Assembly (NCBI RefSeq): GCF_900233005.1
Contig: NZ_LT960612.1
Span: 1,791,154 to 1,855,153, forward strand
Direction: 5' to 3'
Origin: Vibrio tapetis subsp. tapetis
GTDB taxonomy: Bacteria > Pseudomonadota > Gammaproteobacteria > Enterobacterales > Vibrionaceae
DNA length: 64,000 nt
This document shows positions 9,708 to 19,091 of this stretch, in pieces. The notes under the pieces are model-generated. The model worked only from the letters and a program-made list of their open reading frames with translations, was not told the DNA's origin and did no database searches. Position numbers and translations under genes: made by a program. Position 1 is the first letter of the stretch. The number at the start of each line of letters is the position of its first letter.

Positions 9708-10643
9708 ATGTCTATCCAATGGTTTCCGGGACACATGCACAAAGCCCGTAAAGAAATCGAAGAAGTTATCCCTCAAGTAGATGTCATCATTGAAGTTCTC
9801 GATGCTCGCATTCCTTTTAGCAGCGAAAATCCAATGATCTCTACTTTGCGTGGCGATAAGCCTTGTGTGAAAGTGCTGAACAAACGCGACCTTGCGGATC
9901 CTGAGTTGACAGAGCTGTGGATCAAGCACCTAGAAAAAGAACAAGGTGTGAAGGCAATGGCGGTAACAACGTCTAATCCTTCCGAAATTCAGCAAATCAT
10001 GGATACGGTACGTAAACTTGCTCCTCACCGTGAGCAGTTGGGCAAAAACATACGTACGATGATCATGGGAATCCCTAACGTTGGTAAGTCGACCATCATT
10101 AACTCGCTTGCAGGCCGTACTATTGCAGTAACGGGCAACCAACCAGCGGTTACACGTCGTCAGCAACGTATTAATCTACAAAATGGTGTTGTGCTGTCTG
10201 ATACTCCAGGGATTCTGTGGCCAAAAGTTGAAAACCCACATAGTGGTTTCCGCCTTGCGGCAACGGGCGCGGTTAAAGACACAGCGATGGAATACGATGA
10301 AGTTGCATTCTATACCGTTGAATACCTTGCTCAGCAATACCCTCAATTGCTTAAAGAGCGCTATCAAATTGACGAGCTTCCAGAGTCTGACGTTGAGTTA
10401 ATGGAAGCTATCGGCCGTAAGCGCGGTGCCCTGCGCTCTGGTGGTCGCATTGATTTACATAAATCATCTGAGATTCTGCTACATGAACTTCGAAACGGGA
10501 CTTTAGGCCAAGTCACCCTCGAGCTTCCAGAGATGATTACAAAAGAACTGGTCGAAGTTGAAGCGGCAGCAGAGAAGAAAGCAGAAGAACAAATTAAGAA
10601 GAAAGAAGAGCGCCGTAAGCGTTATCTCAGAAATAAGAGATAA
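9708..10643 (+). CDS. ylqF: YlqF/RbgA-family ribosome-assembly GTPase
   Basis: 311-residue circularly permuted GTPase. The G4 motif NKRD (58-61) precedes G1 GIPNVGKST (121-129) and G3 DTPG (165-168), the order typical of the YlqF/YawG group. The N-terminal WFPGHMHKA matches RbgA, which acts in late 50S subunit maturation in Bacillus subtilis. The C-terminal part (about 200-311) ends in a strongly basic and acidic helix (EEQIKKKEERRKRYLRNKR) suited to rRNA contact. It is monocistronic and followed by a clear terminator. Family assignment is firm; the role in Vibrio ribosome assembly is inferred from the family. Confidence 0.92.
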   Translation: MSIQWFPGHMHKARKEIEEVIPQVDVIIEVLDARIPFSSENPMISTLRGDKPCVKVLNKRDLADPELTELWIKHLEKEQGVKAMAVTTSNPSEIQQIMDTVRKLAPHREQLGKNIRTMIMGIPNVGKSTIINSLAGRTIAVTGNQPAVTRRQQRINLQNGVVLSDTPGILWPKVENPHSGFRLAATGAVKDTAMEYDEVAFYTVEYLAQQYPQLLKERYQIDELPESDVELMEAIGRKRGALRSGGRIDLHKSSEILLHELRNGTLGQVTLELPEMITKELVEVEAAAEKKAEEQIKKKEERRKRYLRNKR

Positions 10644-10667
10644 ACGAAACATTATTGATAAAATACT

Positions 10668-10694
10668 AAAATGGGGACGTCGCTCCCCATTTTT
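10668..10694 (+). terminator. Rho-independent terminator of ylqF
   Basis: Stem AAATGGGGA / TCCCCATTT with a short loop (CGTCGC region), followed by a T run, 25 bases after the ylqF stop codon. Confidence 0.85.
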
Positions 10695-10814
10695 ACATTT
10701 ATTATTTTGGCATTAACTCAGTAATGGTACTTTGTCTTGTAACGTGTATCATGCTTTCACATTGGTAGAATAAGCACAACTGACCACCTAATTTGGTCGA
10801 GGTAAGAGCCCGAA

Positions 10815-11609
10815 ATGATTTTCTCATCCCGCTCCGATTTCAGCAATCGGTGTAGAATCCACGAAGATACGAAATTACACTACGCTCATTATAAAGATTG
10901 GTTGCTCGATAGCGTCTTCCAACCTATCTTCGATCAATCAAATGATGTCATCGGGTACGAAGCGCTATTGCGAATTACGTGTGCCATTAACGGAAACCCA
11001 ATACCGCCCTCAGACATTTTTGCGTTGGACTCAATATCAAACGAAGATAAAATCAACGTTGACCAATTAAGCCAAGCAGTACACATCAGAAATTTTGCTC
11101 AAACCGAGCAATCGCATTTAAAACTGTTCCTCAATACTTTACCCATTTCAAATGAACATCGAGTCAATGCACTTAAGAACAACTCACTATTGCTCACTCG
11201 CCTCAACGAGCTTGATTTAAAACCTGATCAACTCGTTCAGGAAATCATTGAAAGCGAGTCTACCGATGATATAGCTTTGAGCATTGCGGTCAGAGAACTC
11301 AAAGACAATGGGTTTCATGTTGCAATTGATGACTTTGGCAGCCTTTCTTCAAACTTACAACGTGTCGCGTTAATCAAACCGAATGTCTTGAAAATCGATC
11401 GGGGATTATTGTTGGCTTACATGTCTGGTGACAAGCAGCCTCTTTACGATACGTTACTATTAGGTAATAGTTTGCATGCGCCTACGGTTATTGAAGGGAT
11501 TGAAACCAGTGAACAGCTAGAGGAAATGGCGAAGCTCAATATCGAATTCTATCAAGGCTTCTATCTTGCAAAGCCGACTCCGTTGGCAAAAGCCAATGCT
11601 CACTCCTAA
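10815..11609 (+). CDS. Stand-alone EAL-domain c-di-GMP phosphodiesterase (paralogue)
   Basis: 264-residue cytoplasmic EAL protein, paralogous to the one at 1064-1867. E49 in YEALLR, N in FLNTLP, the EIIESE segment, DDFGS, LKIDRG, VIEGIE and YQGFYLAKP are all present, so catalysis of c-di-GMP hydrolysis is predicted. As in its paralogue there is no sensor domain. The N-terminal 30 residues carry a short non-conserved lead. It sits downstream of the ylqF terminator with its own promoter region (10695-10814). The nearest ribosome-site-like element is GAGGTAAGAG, close to the ATG. A function in c-di-GMP turnover is established for the family; the partner or input is unknown. Confidence 0.85.
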   Translation: MIFSSRSDFSNRCRIHEDTKLHYAHYKDWLLDSVFQPIFDQSNDVIGYEALLRITCAINGNPIPPSDIFALDSISNEDKINVDQLSQAVHIRNFAQTEQSHLKLFLNTLPISNEHRVNALKNNSLLLTRLNELDLKPDQLVQEIIESESTDDIALSIAVRELKDNGFHVAIDDFGSLSSNLQRVALIKPNVLKIDRGLLLAYMSGDKQPLYDTLLLGNSLHAPTVIEGIETSEQLEEMAKLNIEFYQGFYLAKPTPLAKANAHS

Positions 11610-11664
11610 CTATAATGAGGCAGTACCTCACTATATAGCCAAGAGCGAGACTCTTTATTATTGG

Positions 11665-12651
11665 TTACGTCGCAATGCCACCTATGTGTAACAGCGCCGC
11701 TTCTAATTGATCCCAGCCCAGTAACTGGCTATCAATCACTTCCATTCTTGTTTCAAAACCGTCCAAACTCATTTCGTTCACGGAAAGTACACCATTGGCT
11801 AAGTTAAATGAATAGCAACCATTTGTGGTATTCACAACCGCTTTAACTCGTTCTGCGGTAAGCGCATTTAGCATGCTAAACATCAGGTCAAAATCGAAAA
11901 TATGTTCGGCTCCAAATAACCAACCACAACTGAAGTGACCCTGCCCTTTGTTTTCTTTTCGTACAAACGATTGACCCGGTTGCAACATGAATTGCGGTTC
12001 TAAATCGGCGTGTTCGTGATGATGGGCATGTAACTTGGTCGATTCAATGCCTTGAAGTCGCTCAATATCAAGCAGCTCTAATGGGATGTCTCCATGACTG
12101 ACCACATTATGAAGTTTGCCGCGAGCACTTGAAGTCTCTAACCATTGCTGAAATTGCTCAATGTCACTCTCGGCACATTGATCGGCCTTATTGGCTATGA
12201 TGACATCAGCGCTATCAAGTTGATCATTAAAGTTGCTATTTGACGTGTATTTCTCGTCACTGAGATTTCTAGGATCGACCAACGCAATCGTTGCTTTTAA
12301 ATCAACACTTGTTTGATATTGTTCAGAGGTGAGAACGGCAACGACTTGTTTAGGGTGACCTAGTCCTGTTGGCTCTATGATCAAACGATCAGGTTTTTGA
12401 CGCAAAAGAGCGTTAATTCCGACTGACATAGGAACACCTGCTGTACAGCACATACACCCACCCGGAACTTGTTTAATCATTGCACCATGTTCAGACATTA
12501 AAGCGCCATCGATACCGATTTCACCAAATTCATTAACAAGAACAGCCCAGTTTTCTGACTCAGGTTTATTTTTAAGTAAATTAAGAATAGCGGTGGTTTT
12601 ACCCACACCTAAAAATCCGGTGATAATATTGGTAGGTACAGCAGTGATCAT
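11665..12651 (-). CDS. CobW/COG0523-family metal-handling GTPase
   Basis: 328-residue G3E GTPase. Walker A is GFLGVGKTT (12-20). The metal-binding CxCC is C66-M-C-C69 inside GGCMCC. The base-recognition motif is NKAD (154-157). A histidine-rich segment, HAHHHEHAD (208-216), lies between the GTPase and the C-terminal CobW_C domain (about 225-320). COG0523 proteins act as metal chaperones or insertases, often for zinc. There is no cobalamin gene beside it, so a zinc or other metal role is more likely than cobalt, but this is inference. The start is preceded by a good AAGGAG site and a perfect palindrome GAGTATACTC (12675-12684) that also contains a TATACT -10-like hexamer on the minus strand. 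Confidence 0.85.
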   Translation of the reverse strand: MITAVPTNIITGFLGVGKTTAILNLLKNKPESENWAVLVNEFGEIGIDGALMSEHGAMIKQVPGGCMCCTAGVPMSVGINALLRQKPDRLIIEPTGLGHPKQVVAVLTSEQYQTSVDLKATIALVDPRNLSDEKYTSNSNFNDQLDSADVIIANKADQCAESDIEQFQQWLETSSARGKLHNVVSHGDIPLELLDIERLQGIESTKLHAHHHEHADLEPQFMLQPGQSFVRKENKGQGHFSCGWLFGAEHIFDFDLMFSMLNALTAERVKAVVNTTNGCYSFNLANGVLSVNEMSLDGFETRMEVIDSQLLGWDQLEAALLHIGGIAT

Positions 12652-13094
12652 AGATAAGCTCCTTTATTAACAAGGAGTATACTCGGTTTTGATGTAAGAC
12701 TTAAAGACAAAAGGCGTACTCTTTAAAGTACGCCTTTACCTCGAGACTCAATCGTGAGTTTGCGAATTAGGGCAAACGATGGCCCTAAACAATGTACGAG
12801 GAATTACAATTTTTTTCGATTCCATCCAAATTGTGAGTAAAGCGCCTTCTCCTCCATGTTGGTTCGAGTTACTTCGCCTTACACGTTAACTATGGTATAC
12901 ATCCGTGAGTTTGCAAGTATGCCAATCACTCAATATTCATTATGTGATGCTGCTTCAACTTTTGTACTCTTCATTTTTGAAATATGCACATACTATTTTT
13001 GCAATTGTAATTTTCATTCTTATGCCTGTTGCTCGTCTATAGATCCATTATAATCGCCAGATCTCTACTCCTCCTCACGCTAGGCAATGGCAAA
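12652..13094. other. Gene-free region with 10-bp inverted repeat (12711-12736)
   Basis: Between the CobW gene and clcA there is no gene I can defend. It holds a hairpin at 12711-12736 (AAGGCGTACT-CTTTAA-AGTACGCCTT). On the minus strand this is followed by TTTTGTCTTT, so it would terminate minus-strand transcripts, although no minus-strand gene is recognised upstream of it. It could be a terminator of an unrecognised small RNA or a transcript start region of the CobW gene. The stretch 12860-13060 is AT-rich and probably contains the clcA promoter. Confidence 0.45.
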
Positions 13095-14507
13095 ATGACA
13101 AGAAAAGAAAAGGTTAAGCAATCTTTGCTTGCACACTTCCCACGCGGTGCTATTAATCAATTTCTTTCTCGAGACACAACGCCTGTGTCTGTGCTTTTTC
13201 AGTCATGTATTGTCGGCATTCTTGCTGGGTTGCTTGGAACCTTGTTTGAACTTGGTGTCCATTTTGTTTCAGAAACCCGCACCGATTGGTTAAAAAATGA
13301 AATAGGTAACGCCATCCCGCTGTGGCTTGCCGCCTTTTTGATCAGTGCCGCATTGGCATTCATCGGGTATTTTTTGGTTCATAAATTTGCACCAGAAGCG
13401 GCAGGCTCCGGTATACCAGAGATCGAAGGTGCAATGGACAACATGCGCCCGGTTAGATGGTGGCGAGTTCTGCCGGTTAAATTCATTGGAGGACTTGGTG
13501 CTCTTGGTTCTGGCATGGTATTGGGGCGCGAAGGTCCAACCGTCCAAATGGGCGGCAACATTGGTCGTATGGTCTGCGATATATTCCGAGTAAAGAACGA
13601 TGATACTAAACATTCCTTACTGGCCTCGGGGGCTGCTGGTGGTCTTGCTGCCGCTTTCAATGCACCGTTAGCGGGGATCATGTTTGTCGTAGAAGAAATG
13701 CGCCCGCAATTTCGATATTCACTTATATCGATCAAGGCTGTTATCATTTCTGCTATCTCTGCAAACATTGTATTTCGTTCGATCAATGGACAACAAGCCG
13801 TCATTACCATGCCGCAGTATCAGGCTCCTGACCTTCAGGCATTATGGTTATTCTTATTACTTGGGGTTTTGTTTGGCCTATTCGGAGTGGTATTTAATAA
13901 GTTGGTGACTCTGTCCCAAGATGCATTTGTCGCGATTCATAGAAATGACCGTAAAAGGTATCTGATTACCGGCACCATTTTGGGCGGTAGCTTTGGTTTG
14001 TTATTGTTGTATGTACCAGAACTTACCGGCGGCGGTATTGGGCTGATACCGGCGGTAACAGAAGGTGAATATGGCACGAATATTCTACTGCTGCTGTTTC
14101 TAGGCCGCATCCTTACCACCCTTCTTTGCTTTGGCTCTGGTGCTCCCGGTGGCATATTTGCGCCTATGCTTGCTCTTGGTACCCTATTTGGCTATGCATT
14201 TGGCCTCATCGCGCAAACGATGTTGCCTGAGTTACCATTAGAGGCTGGAATGTTTGCGATTGCAGGCATGGGCGCTTTATTTGCTGCAACAGTGCGAGCA
14301 CCAATAACGGGAATACTGCTCGTGATCGAGATGACTAACAATTACTACCTCATCTTGCCACTGATTATTACTTGTTTAGGGGCAGTTATCATTGCTCAAT
14401 TATTTGGTGGACAGCCTATCTACAGCCAACTACTTCATCGCACATTAAAGAACGATAAACTCAGACAACAAGATTTGCCCACTCAACAAAATGAAACGGG
14501 TAAATAA
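13095..14507 (+). CDS. clcA: ClcA, H+/Cl- exchange transporter
   Basis: 470-residue ClC-family protein if started at the ATG of MTRKEKVKQSL. An earlier in-frame ATG at 13029 would add 22 hydrophobic residues not expected in the family. The chloride-filter motifs are present: GSGIPEIEG, the gating glutamate in GREGPTVQMGG, GSGAPGGIFAPML and the Tyr region (TNNYYLILPLI). A proton-path glutamate is seen in FVVEEMRPQFRY. About 18 helices are expected. E. coli ClcA acts in extreme acid resistance by exchanging two chloride for one proton; a similar role here is inference. It is monocistronic and upstream of an unrelated transporter gene. Confidence 0.92.
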   Translation: MTRKEKVKQSLLAHFPRGAINQFLSRDTTPVSVLFQSCIVGILAGLLGTLFELGVHFVSETRTDWLKNEIGNAIPLWLAAFLISAALAFIGYFLVHKFAPEAAGSGIPEIEGAMDNMRPVRWWRVLPVKFIGGLGALGSGMVLGREGPTVQMGGNIGRMVCDIFRVKNDDTKHSLLASGAAGGLAAAFNAPLAGIMFVVEEMRPQFRYSLISIKAVIISAISANIVFRSINGQQAVITMPQYQAPDLQALWLFLLLGVLFGLFGVVFNKLVTLSQDAFVAIHRNDRKRYLITGTILGGSFGLLLLYVPELTGGGIGLIPAVTEGEYGTNILLLLFLGRILTTLLCFGSGAPGGIFAPMLALGTLFGYAFGLIAQTMLPELPLEAGMFAIAGMGALFAATVRAPITGILLVIEMTNNYYLILPLIITCLGAVIIAQLFGGQPIYSQLLHRTLKNDKLRQQDLPTQQNETGK

Positions 14508-14622
14508 GATAACAATCCATCGCGAGAACAAGCATTTTTCAGTACAAATCGTGAGCGAATAACAAAGCAAGCGTATAGTCTTTTTGGTACACTATGCTCA
14601 AATTGACTATTAGGATTCCACG

Positions 14623-15567
14623 TTGAACATCGCGTTGCCAAATTTTCGCCGAGCGGTTCCATTATCTCTTGCTTCTCTTGCTCTTGGGGTTATCGGGCTG
14701 GGTCAAGCTTGGATGCTTTATGCTCCTTCTGTAGGTGTGTGGTTTCGTCCGTTCTGTGCGTTAGTTGGCGGTTCGCTGCTCGTTCCCGTAATTATTCAAT
14801 ACCTAACAAATTATCGCCGATTTATCACCGAAATACGTAACCCTCTAAATGGCAGTCTTATGGCTCCAATCAGCATGGGATTACTCATTTTATGCGATTA
14901 TCTCGCGACTATTGTGCCTAATGTAGCCTACTTTCTTTGGTTTTTAGCTTTAGGGTTACACATTGTCATGATGGTTTGTTTTTTCTACTTTCAGATTAAA
15001 AATTTCAAGTTATCTAACATAGTACCAAGTTGGTTCCTTTACCCTGTCGGACTAATTAGCAGCTCTCTTGCTGGTTCACAGCTTGGTCATACGCTCTATT
15101 CAGAAACCATTGCAGCAATTTGTATTACCATCTATTTCTTTATGTTGCCAGTGGTGTTGTATCGTTTGGTTTTTGCTGGCATGTTACCGCGACGAGCCCG
15201 CCCAACTTTAGCCATCATGGCCGCACCAATTAACTTAACGTTAGCGGCCTACCTCGTTAACTTTAAGGCACCTGATCCCATTTTAACGGGCGCGCTCGCA
15301 GGTATTGCCATTACGATGACTCTGCTGATCTACCTATGTTACATCCCGTTGCTGCGTTTGAAATTTCAGCCATCGATCGCCGCGGTGACATTCCCTTCAG
15401 TTATCAGCTCCATCGCCATGCATCATTTAACCGATTGGTTCCATTCCGATTACCCACAATGGTCTTGGTTGATGAGTTTCGGCCTGACAGAACTGCTCAT
15501 CGCGACATTTTTAGTTTGTTGGGTGTTTAAAAATTATGTCGTTCATTTCTTAAAACATCCCCACTAA
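14623..15567 (+). CDS. TDT-family (TehA/SLAC1-like) membrane transporter
   Basis: 314-residue integral membrane protein with about ten hydrophobic segments, the pattern of the tellurite-resistance/dicarboxylate transporter (TDT, voltage-dependent anion channel) family. Supporting segments are RRARPTLAIMAAPINLTLAAYL and the spaced Phe/Tyr-rich helices. The start is TTG, giving MNIALPNFRRAVPLSLASLALG, where the PLSLASLALGVIGLG helix begins as in TehA. TDT members carry small anions or dicarboxylates; the substrate here cannot be read from sequence. No tehB methyltransferase is adjacent. It is separated by 115 bases from clcA and lies 236 bases upstream of cqsA. Confidence 0.75.
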   Translation: MNIALPNFRRAVPLSLASLALGVIGLGQAWMLYAPSVGVWFRPFCALVGGSLLVPVIIQYLTNYRRFITEIRNPLNGSLMAPISMGLLILCDYLATIVPNVAYFLWFLALGLHIVMMVCFFYFQIKNFKLSNIVPSWFLYPVGLISSSLAGSQLGHTLYSETIAAICITIYFFMLPVVLYRLVFAGMLPRRARPTLAIMAAPINLTLAAYLVNFKAPDPILTGALAGIAITMTLLIYLCYIPLLRLKFQPSIAAVTFPSVISSIAMHHLTDWFHSDYPQWSWLMSFGLTELLIATFLVCWVFKNYVVHFLKHPH

Positions 15568-15739
15568 ATTGCGGATCAACTACATTAGAATATTTGAATT
15601 TTAAAACAACAAATAGCCCCTACTTACCTAAGGAATAGACCTCCAAAAGGGTAATTAGAATATTCAAATACAAAATATAGAATAGTTAATATTGTACACA
15701 ACTTCAAATTAATTACTTTCTCATGATGACAGTATTTAT

Positions 15740-15772
15740 TTATTGAGCAATAACTAGTTTTGTCAGCTGACA
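15740..15772. promoter_or_regulatory. Two palindromes upstream of cqsA
   Basis: 15740-15753 is the palindrome TTATTG-AG-CAATAA. Its half-sites resemble the ends of LuxR/HapR operators but with shorter spacing. 15761-15772 is the perfect 12-mer TGTCAGCTGACA. Both lie 30-63 bases upstream of the cqsA ATG, where promoter or operator elements are expected. A regulator cannot be assigned from sequence alone. Confidence 0.45.
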
Positions 15773-15802
15773 TTACATTATTCTTAAAATGAGTACTAAA
15801 AA

Positions 15803-16978
15803 ATGAATATTGAAAATAACCATTCAAAACCTTTGCCTTCTTTTATTAGTGACAGGCTAGATTCCTATCTTGACAATCATATTTTGTGCCGGAAAAATGC
15901 CAAACATTTAGTGCTTGGACTTGAACCTGACAATACAGGTATCGTATTAAGAAGTAACGATTATCTGGCTGTGTCTAATCATCCATCAATCAAACAAAGA
16001 CAAATAGATTCCATTCAAAATGCTGAAAAAGAAATCGTCATGTCTGCCGTATTTGAACAAACGGAAAAGAGTTCTAATACCTTCGAATACCAATTGAGTG
16101 AATTCACTCAGTTTTCTCAGTGCATCGTTGCTCAGTCAGGCTGGGCTGCAAACGTTGGCTTACTGCATACCATCGCTTCCGAAGACACGCCCATATATAT
16201 CGACTTTTATGCCCATATGTCGTTGTGGCATGGCGCACAAAACGCGAACAGCCCAATCTACTCTTTCATGCATAACAAAACCAAGCATCTACAGAAGCTG
16301 ATCGATCAACATGGCCCAGGCATTGTCATCGTAGATTCCGTTTACAGCACCGTTGGCACTGTTTCTCCACTTAAGGACATTGTAAACATTGCAAACGAAA
16401 GTGGCTGCGCAGTCATTGTTGATGAATCCCATTCATTAGGTACGCACGGTCCCAACGGAGCCGGTTTGCTGGTAGAGCTCGGTTTGACAGAACAAGTCGA
16501 CTTCATGACCCTTAGTTTGGCCAAAGCCTTCGCTTATCGTGCTGGTGCGATTTTGTGTCATTCAGAGATGAATCGTTGGCTACCATACACGTCTTTACCG
16601 GCAATTTTCAGTTCAGCAATCTTGCCTCATGAAATGGAAACGTTAAAGGCAACACTCGACCTCATTAAAGGTCGCGATAAAGAGCGAACACGCCTATTTG
16701 AACAGTCGGATAAACTGAGAAACGGATTAAGACAATTGGGGTATCGAATCCAGAGTCAGTCTCAAATTGTGTCAATTGAAACCGGGAGTGAAGAAAATAC
16801 AGAAGTCGTTCGAGATTATTTTGAGCAACACGGGTTATTTGGTTCCGTCTTTTGTCATCCAGCAACACCAAAAAACCGGAGCATTATCAGGTTATCTGTG
16901 AACAGTGATATTACCAACAGAGACATTGATCATGTTTTAACGGTATGCAGCGCTGCAAAATCCAATAATATAACTTAA
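15803..16978 (+). CDS. cqsA: CqsA, CAI-1 autoinducer synthase
   Basis: 391-residue PLP-dependent alpha-oxoamine synthase-like enzyme. In Vibrio it condenses S-adenosylmethionine (or 2-aminobutyrate) with an acyl-CoA to make the precursor of CAI-1-type hydroxyketone signals. The PLP Schiff-base lysine is K241 in LSLAKAF. The cofactor aspartate is D207 in VIVDESHSLGTHG. The Gly-rich N-terminal LRSNDYLAVSNHP matches the family. Partnership with the cognate receptor gene cqsS, which lies convergent only 41 bases away, makes the call secure. A hairpin between them can stop both transcripts. Length agrees with known Vibrio CqsA (about 390 aa). Confidence 0.96.
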   Translation: MNIENNHSKPLPSFISDRLDSYLDNHILCRKNAKHLVLGLEPDNTGIVLRSNDYLAVSNHPSIKQRQIDSIQNAEKEIVMSAVFEQTEKSSNTFEYQLSEFTQFSQCIVAQSGWAANVGLLHTIASEDTPIYIDFYAHMSLWHGAQNANSPIYSFMHNKTKHLQKLIDQHGPGIVIVDSVYSTVGTVSPLKDIVNIANESGCAVIVDESHSLGTHGPNGAGLLVELGLTEQVDFMTLSLAKAFAYRAGAILCHSEMNRWLPYTSLPAIFSSAILPHEMETLKATLDLIKGRDKERTRLFEQSDKLRNGLRQLGYRIQSQSQIVSIETGSEENTEVVRDYFEQHGLFGSVFCHPATPKNRSIIRLSVNSDITNRDIDHVLTVCSAAKSNNIT

Positions 16979-16993
16979 AGTTACAACTTATTA

Positions 16994-17021
16994 ATATAAA
17001 GAAAAGGTACCTTTCTTTATT
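16994..17021. terminator. Bidirectional terminator between cqsA and cqsS
   Basis: AT-rich stem (AATAAAGAAA..GGTACC..TTTCTTTATT, one bulged A) between the convergent genes. It has A/T-rich flanks on both sides and overlaps the last bases of the cqsS stop. Confidence 0.65.
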
Positions 17022-19077
17022 ATACCCAAGTTGCAACTTTATTAATTAGTATATCTTTCGAAGCCGGCTTAAGTATATAATCATTCATTCCACTTTCTGA
17101 AATGGCTTTTAATGTTCGCTCACATTTTTCACCGGTAAAGCATATAATTGGTATTTCCTTACCATTATATTCATAATTGATATCTCGAATTGCTTTTGTG
17201 GTTTCAATTCCATCCATCTCGGGCATTTCAAGATCCATCAAAATCAAATTGACTAAATTCGATTTCAATACTTGCAAGGCCGATTTACCATTTTCAGCTT
17301 GTAATACCTTATAACCTTGTCTCTCTAATAAAGTCGAAGAGTAAGTGCGAAGTGAGGCATTATCATCGACAATGAGCACCGTTGGTTGCGTAGGCGACGG
17401 TTTAGGCTTTGCATTTGAGCGAGGAGTCTGTTGGGAAATCTCGAAAAATAATTTGTCTAGCTTTACTGCTAGGTTTTGCCCAAAAGTACTGATCTCCATT
17501 AATTCATAAGGCAATATTCTATTCAGCTTAAAGCAGTCCAAAATATTACCAGCATATAGATAAACAATTTTGCCTTCATAATTGCATAGTTTGCGTTCTA
17601 ATGCCGAAAATGCCGCAATGTCATCCTTAAAAATGCTTAAGTCGATCAAAACAACGTCTTCAGTCAATTCAAACGAGTTAAGTTGAAAGTCATTACTATA
17701 TGCATGTAATTTGTAACCAGAGAAAAACGCATGAGACTGCAATGCGTTCAACGTAGCGTTCTTGTAGCCAATATAAATCAGAGATTTCGTTCTGATTAAT
17801 TCAGATTTAGCGTTTAATACAACATCTGAGTGATATTTCGGGAAATAAAGAGAGAACTTGGTTCCTGCTCCTGACTCACTTTCACAGGTGATTTTTCCGT
17901 TTAACGCTTTCATAACCTTTCGACAAAATGGTAAGCCAAGACCAAAGCCCCCTTTCTTACCCGATGTATAAAAATCGTCAAAAATATGCTCTCGAGCTTC
18001 AAGATCCATGCCTGGACCGCTGTCTTCGACGCTTATCACATTCCACTCTTCATCATCGACCCTAAGCTGAATATTGAGCTGGAATTTTGCTTTATACTTG
18101 TAGTAAAACGCATTTTTCAACAGGTTAAATATTACGTACCTCACCAGAACATCACTGCCAAAAAACTCCTCACTTTTACTAAATTCAAGGTGAATCTTGC
18201 TGCGATCAGACTTATCAGCGTAGTGAAAACTATTGATAGAAGCTTCTAATGTTTCACCAAGCGAGTATCGTTTAAAGCTCGATGTAGACAACTTATGCTC
18301 ATCAATGGATGTGAGTAACAGATTAATGGTCTCGTTGCCTTTCTCTATCACCGACATAGAATCATCTAAGATCAGGTTGATCTCATCTAAGTCTTTGGCA
18401 TCTAGATGATATTGATCCGACAAATGCTGCGCATTGCGATCTGGTAAGAGAAATTTAATGACTTCAATAGAACTGTAGACGGCACTGAGTGGGTTTCTCA
18501 TTTCATGGGCAATTCCCGCACCAAATGATTTGGCAAGCGATACCCGTTGTTCATGCTCTGCATGATTTCGATAGTGAAACAAGGTGCCAAACACATAAGT
18601 AAACACCAATATGGGAATGTAATTCCAATCTAAGGCGTAGAGCTCGTTGTTGCCCCCGCTAACATGCACGGCTGCGTAAGCTGCAACAAAAGCAACGACG
18701 CTTTGCAGAGCCACGATCTTTGAGTCATAAATAAGCAATATCTGCAAGAAAATCGCCGACATTAACGACATAACCCAAATGATAGACCAATCATTTTTAA
18801 GCAGCATAAAGAAGAAAAAGAAGGGTAAACACACACCTAACGCCACAATGTAATAAACATACAGTTGACGTTTAAAAGCGTAGGGAATTTTGTGCCTAAG
18901 CAAAATTGGGATCAGAAAGGCACCGCAGGCTAAACGAAGCCCGAGATTCTCATACCCGCCAGGTACTAAGAACTGCCATATGTAGTAATACGCGGGAAAT
19001 CCGACAATCCCCATAATCGCAACTATGGTTAGGTTCGGTTCTGCATATTCGTAGATTTTCTTCGCTCTATCAAACAT
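17020..19077 (-). CDS. cqsS: CqsS, hybrid sensor kinase for CAI-1
   Basis: 685-residue membrane receptor. Six hydrophobic segments occupy residues 15-170. H191 (AGIAHEMRNPLSAV) is the autophosphorylation site. ATPase boxes follow (NLLKNAFYY; DSGPGM; GGFGLGLPFC). The receiver domain (about 570-685) has D615 in LMDLEMPEMDG and K in YILKP. In V. cholerae these residues are H194 and D618, a constant offset of three. CqsS feeds phosphate through LuxU to LuxO at low cell density and acts as a phosphatase when CAI-1 binds. With the same offset, the residue matching V. cholerae C170 is F167, which resembles the V. harveyi receptor. Upstream lies a large inverted repeat (19092-19156). Confidence 0.95.
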   Translation of the reverse strand: MFDRAKKIYEYAEPNLTIVAIMGIVGFPAYYYIWQFLVPGGYENLGLRLACGAFLIPILLRHKIPYAFKRQLYVYYIVALGVCLPFFFFFMLLKNDWSIIWVMSLMSAIFLQILLIYDSKIVALQSVVAFVAAYAAVHVSGGNNELYALDWNYIPILVFTYVFGTLFHYRNHAEHEQRVSLAKSFGAGIAHEMRNPLSAVYSSIEVIKFLLPDRNAQHLSDQYHLDAKDLDEINLILDDSMSVIEKGNETINLLLTSIDEHKLSTSSFKRYSLGETLEASINSFHYADKSDRSKIHLEFSKSEEFFGSDVLVRYVIFNLLKNAFYYKYKAKFQLNIQLRVDDEEWNVISVEDSGPGMDLEAREHIFDDFYTSGKKGGFGLGLPFCRKVMKALNGKITCESESGAGTKFSLYFPKYHSDVVLNAKSELIRTKSLIYIGYKNATLNALQSHAFFSGYKLHAYSNDFQLNSFELTEDVVLIDLSIFKDDIAAFSALERKLCNYEGKIVYLYAGNILDCFKLNRILPYELMEISTFGQNLAVKLDKLFFEISQQTPRSNAKPKPSPTQPTVLIVDDNASLRTYSSTLLERQGYKVLQAENGKSALQVLKSNLVNLILMDLEMPEMDGIETTKAIRDINYEYNGKEIPIICFTGEKCERTLKAISESGMNDYILKPASKDILINKVATWV

Positions 19078-19091
19078 TTATGAGTTTAGCC

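Noticed and set aside
12800..13053. Small frames before clcA (17 codons on minus, 65 codons on plus)
   Set aside because: No ribosome site for either, and no conserved-looking composition; best seen as promoter region.
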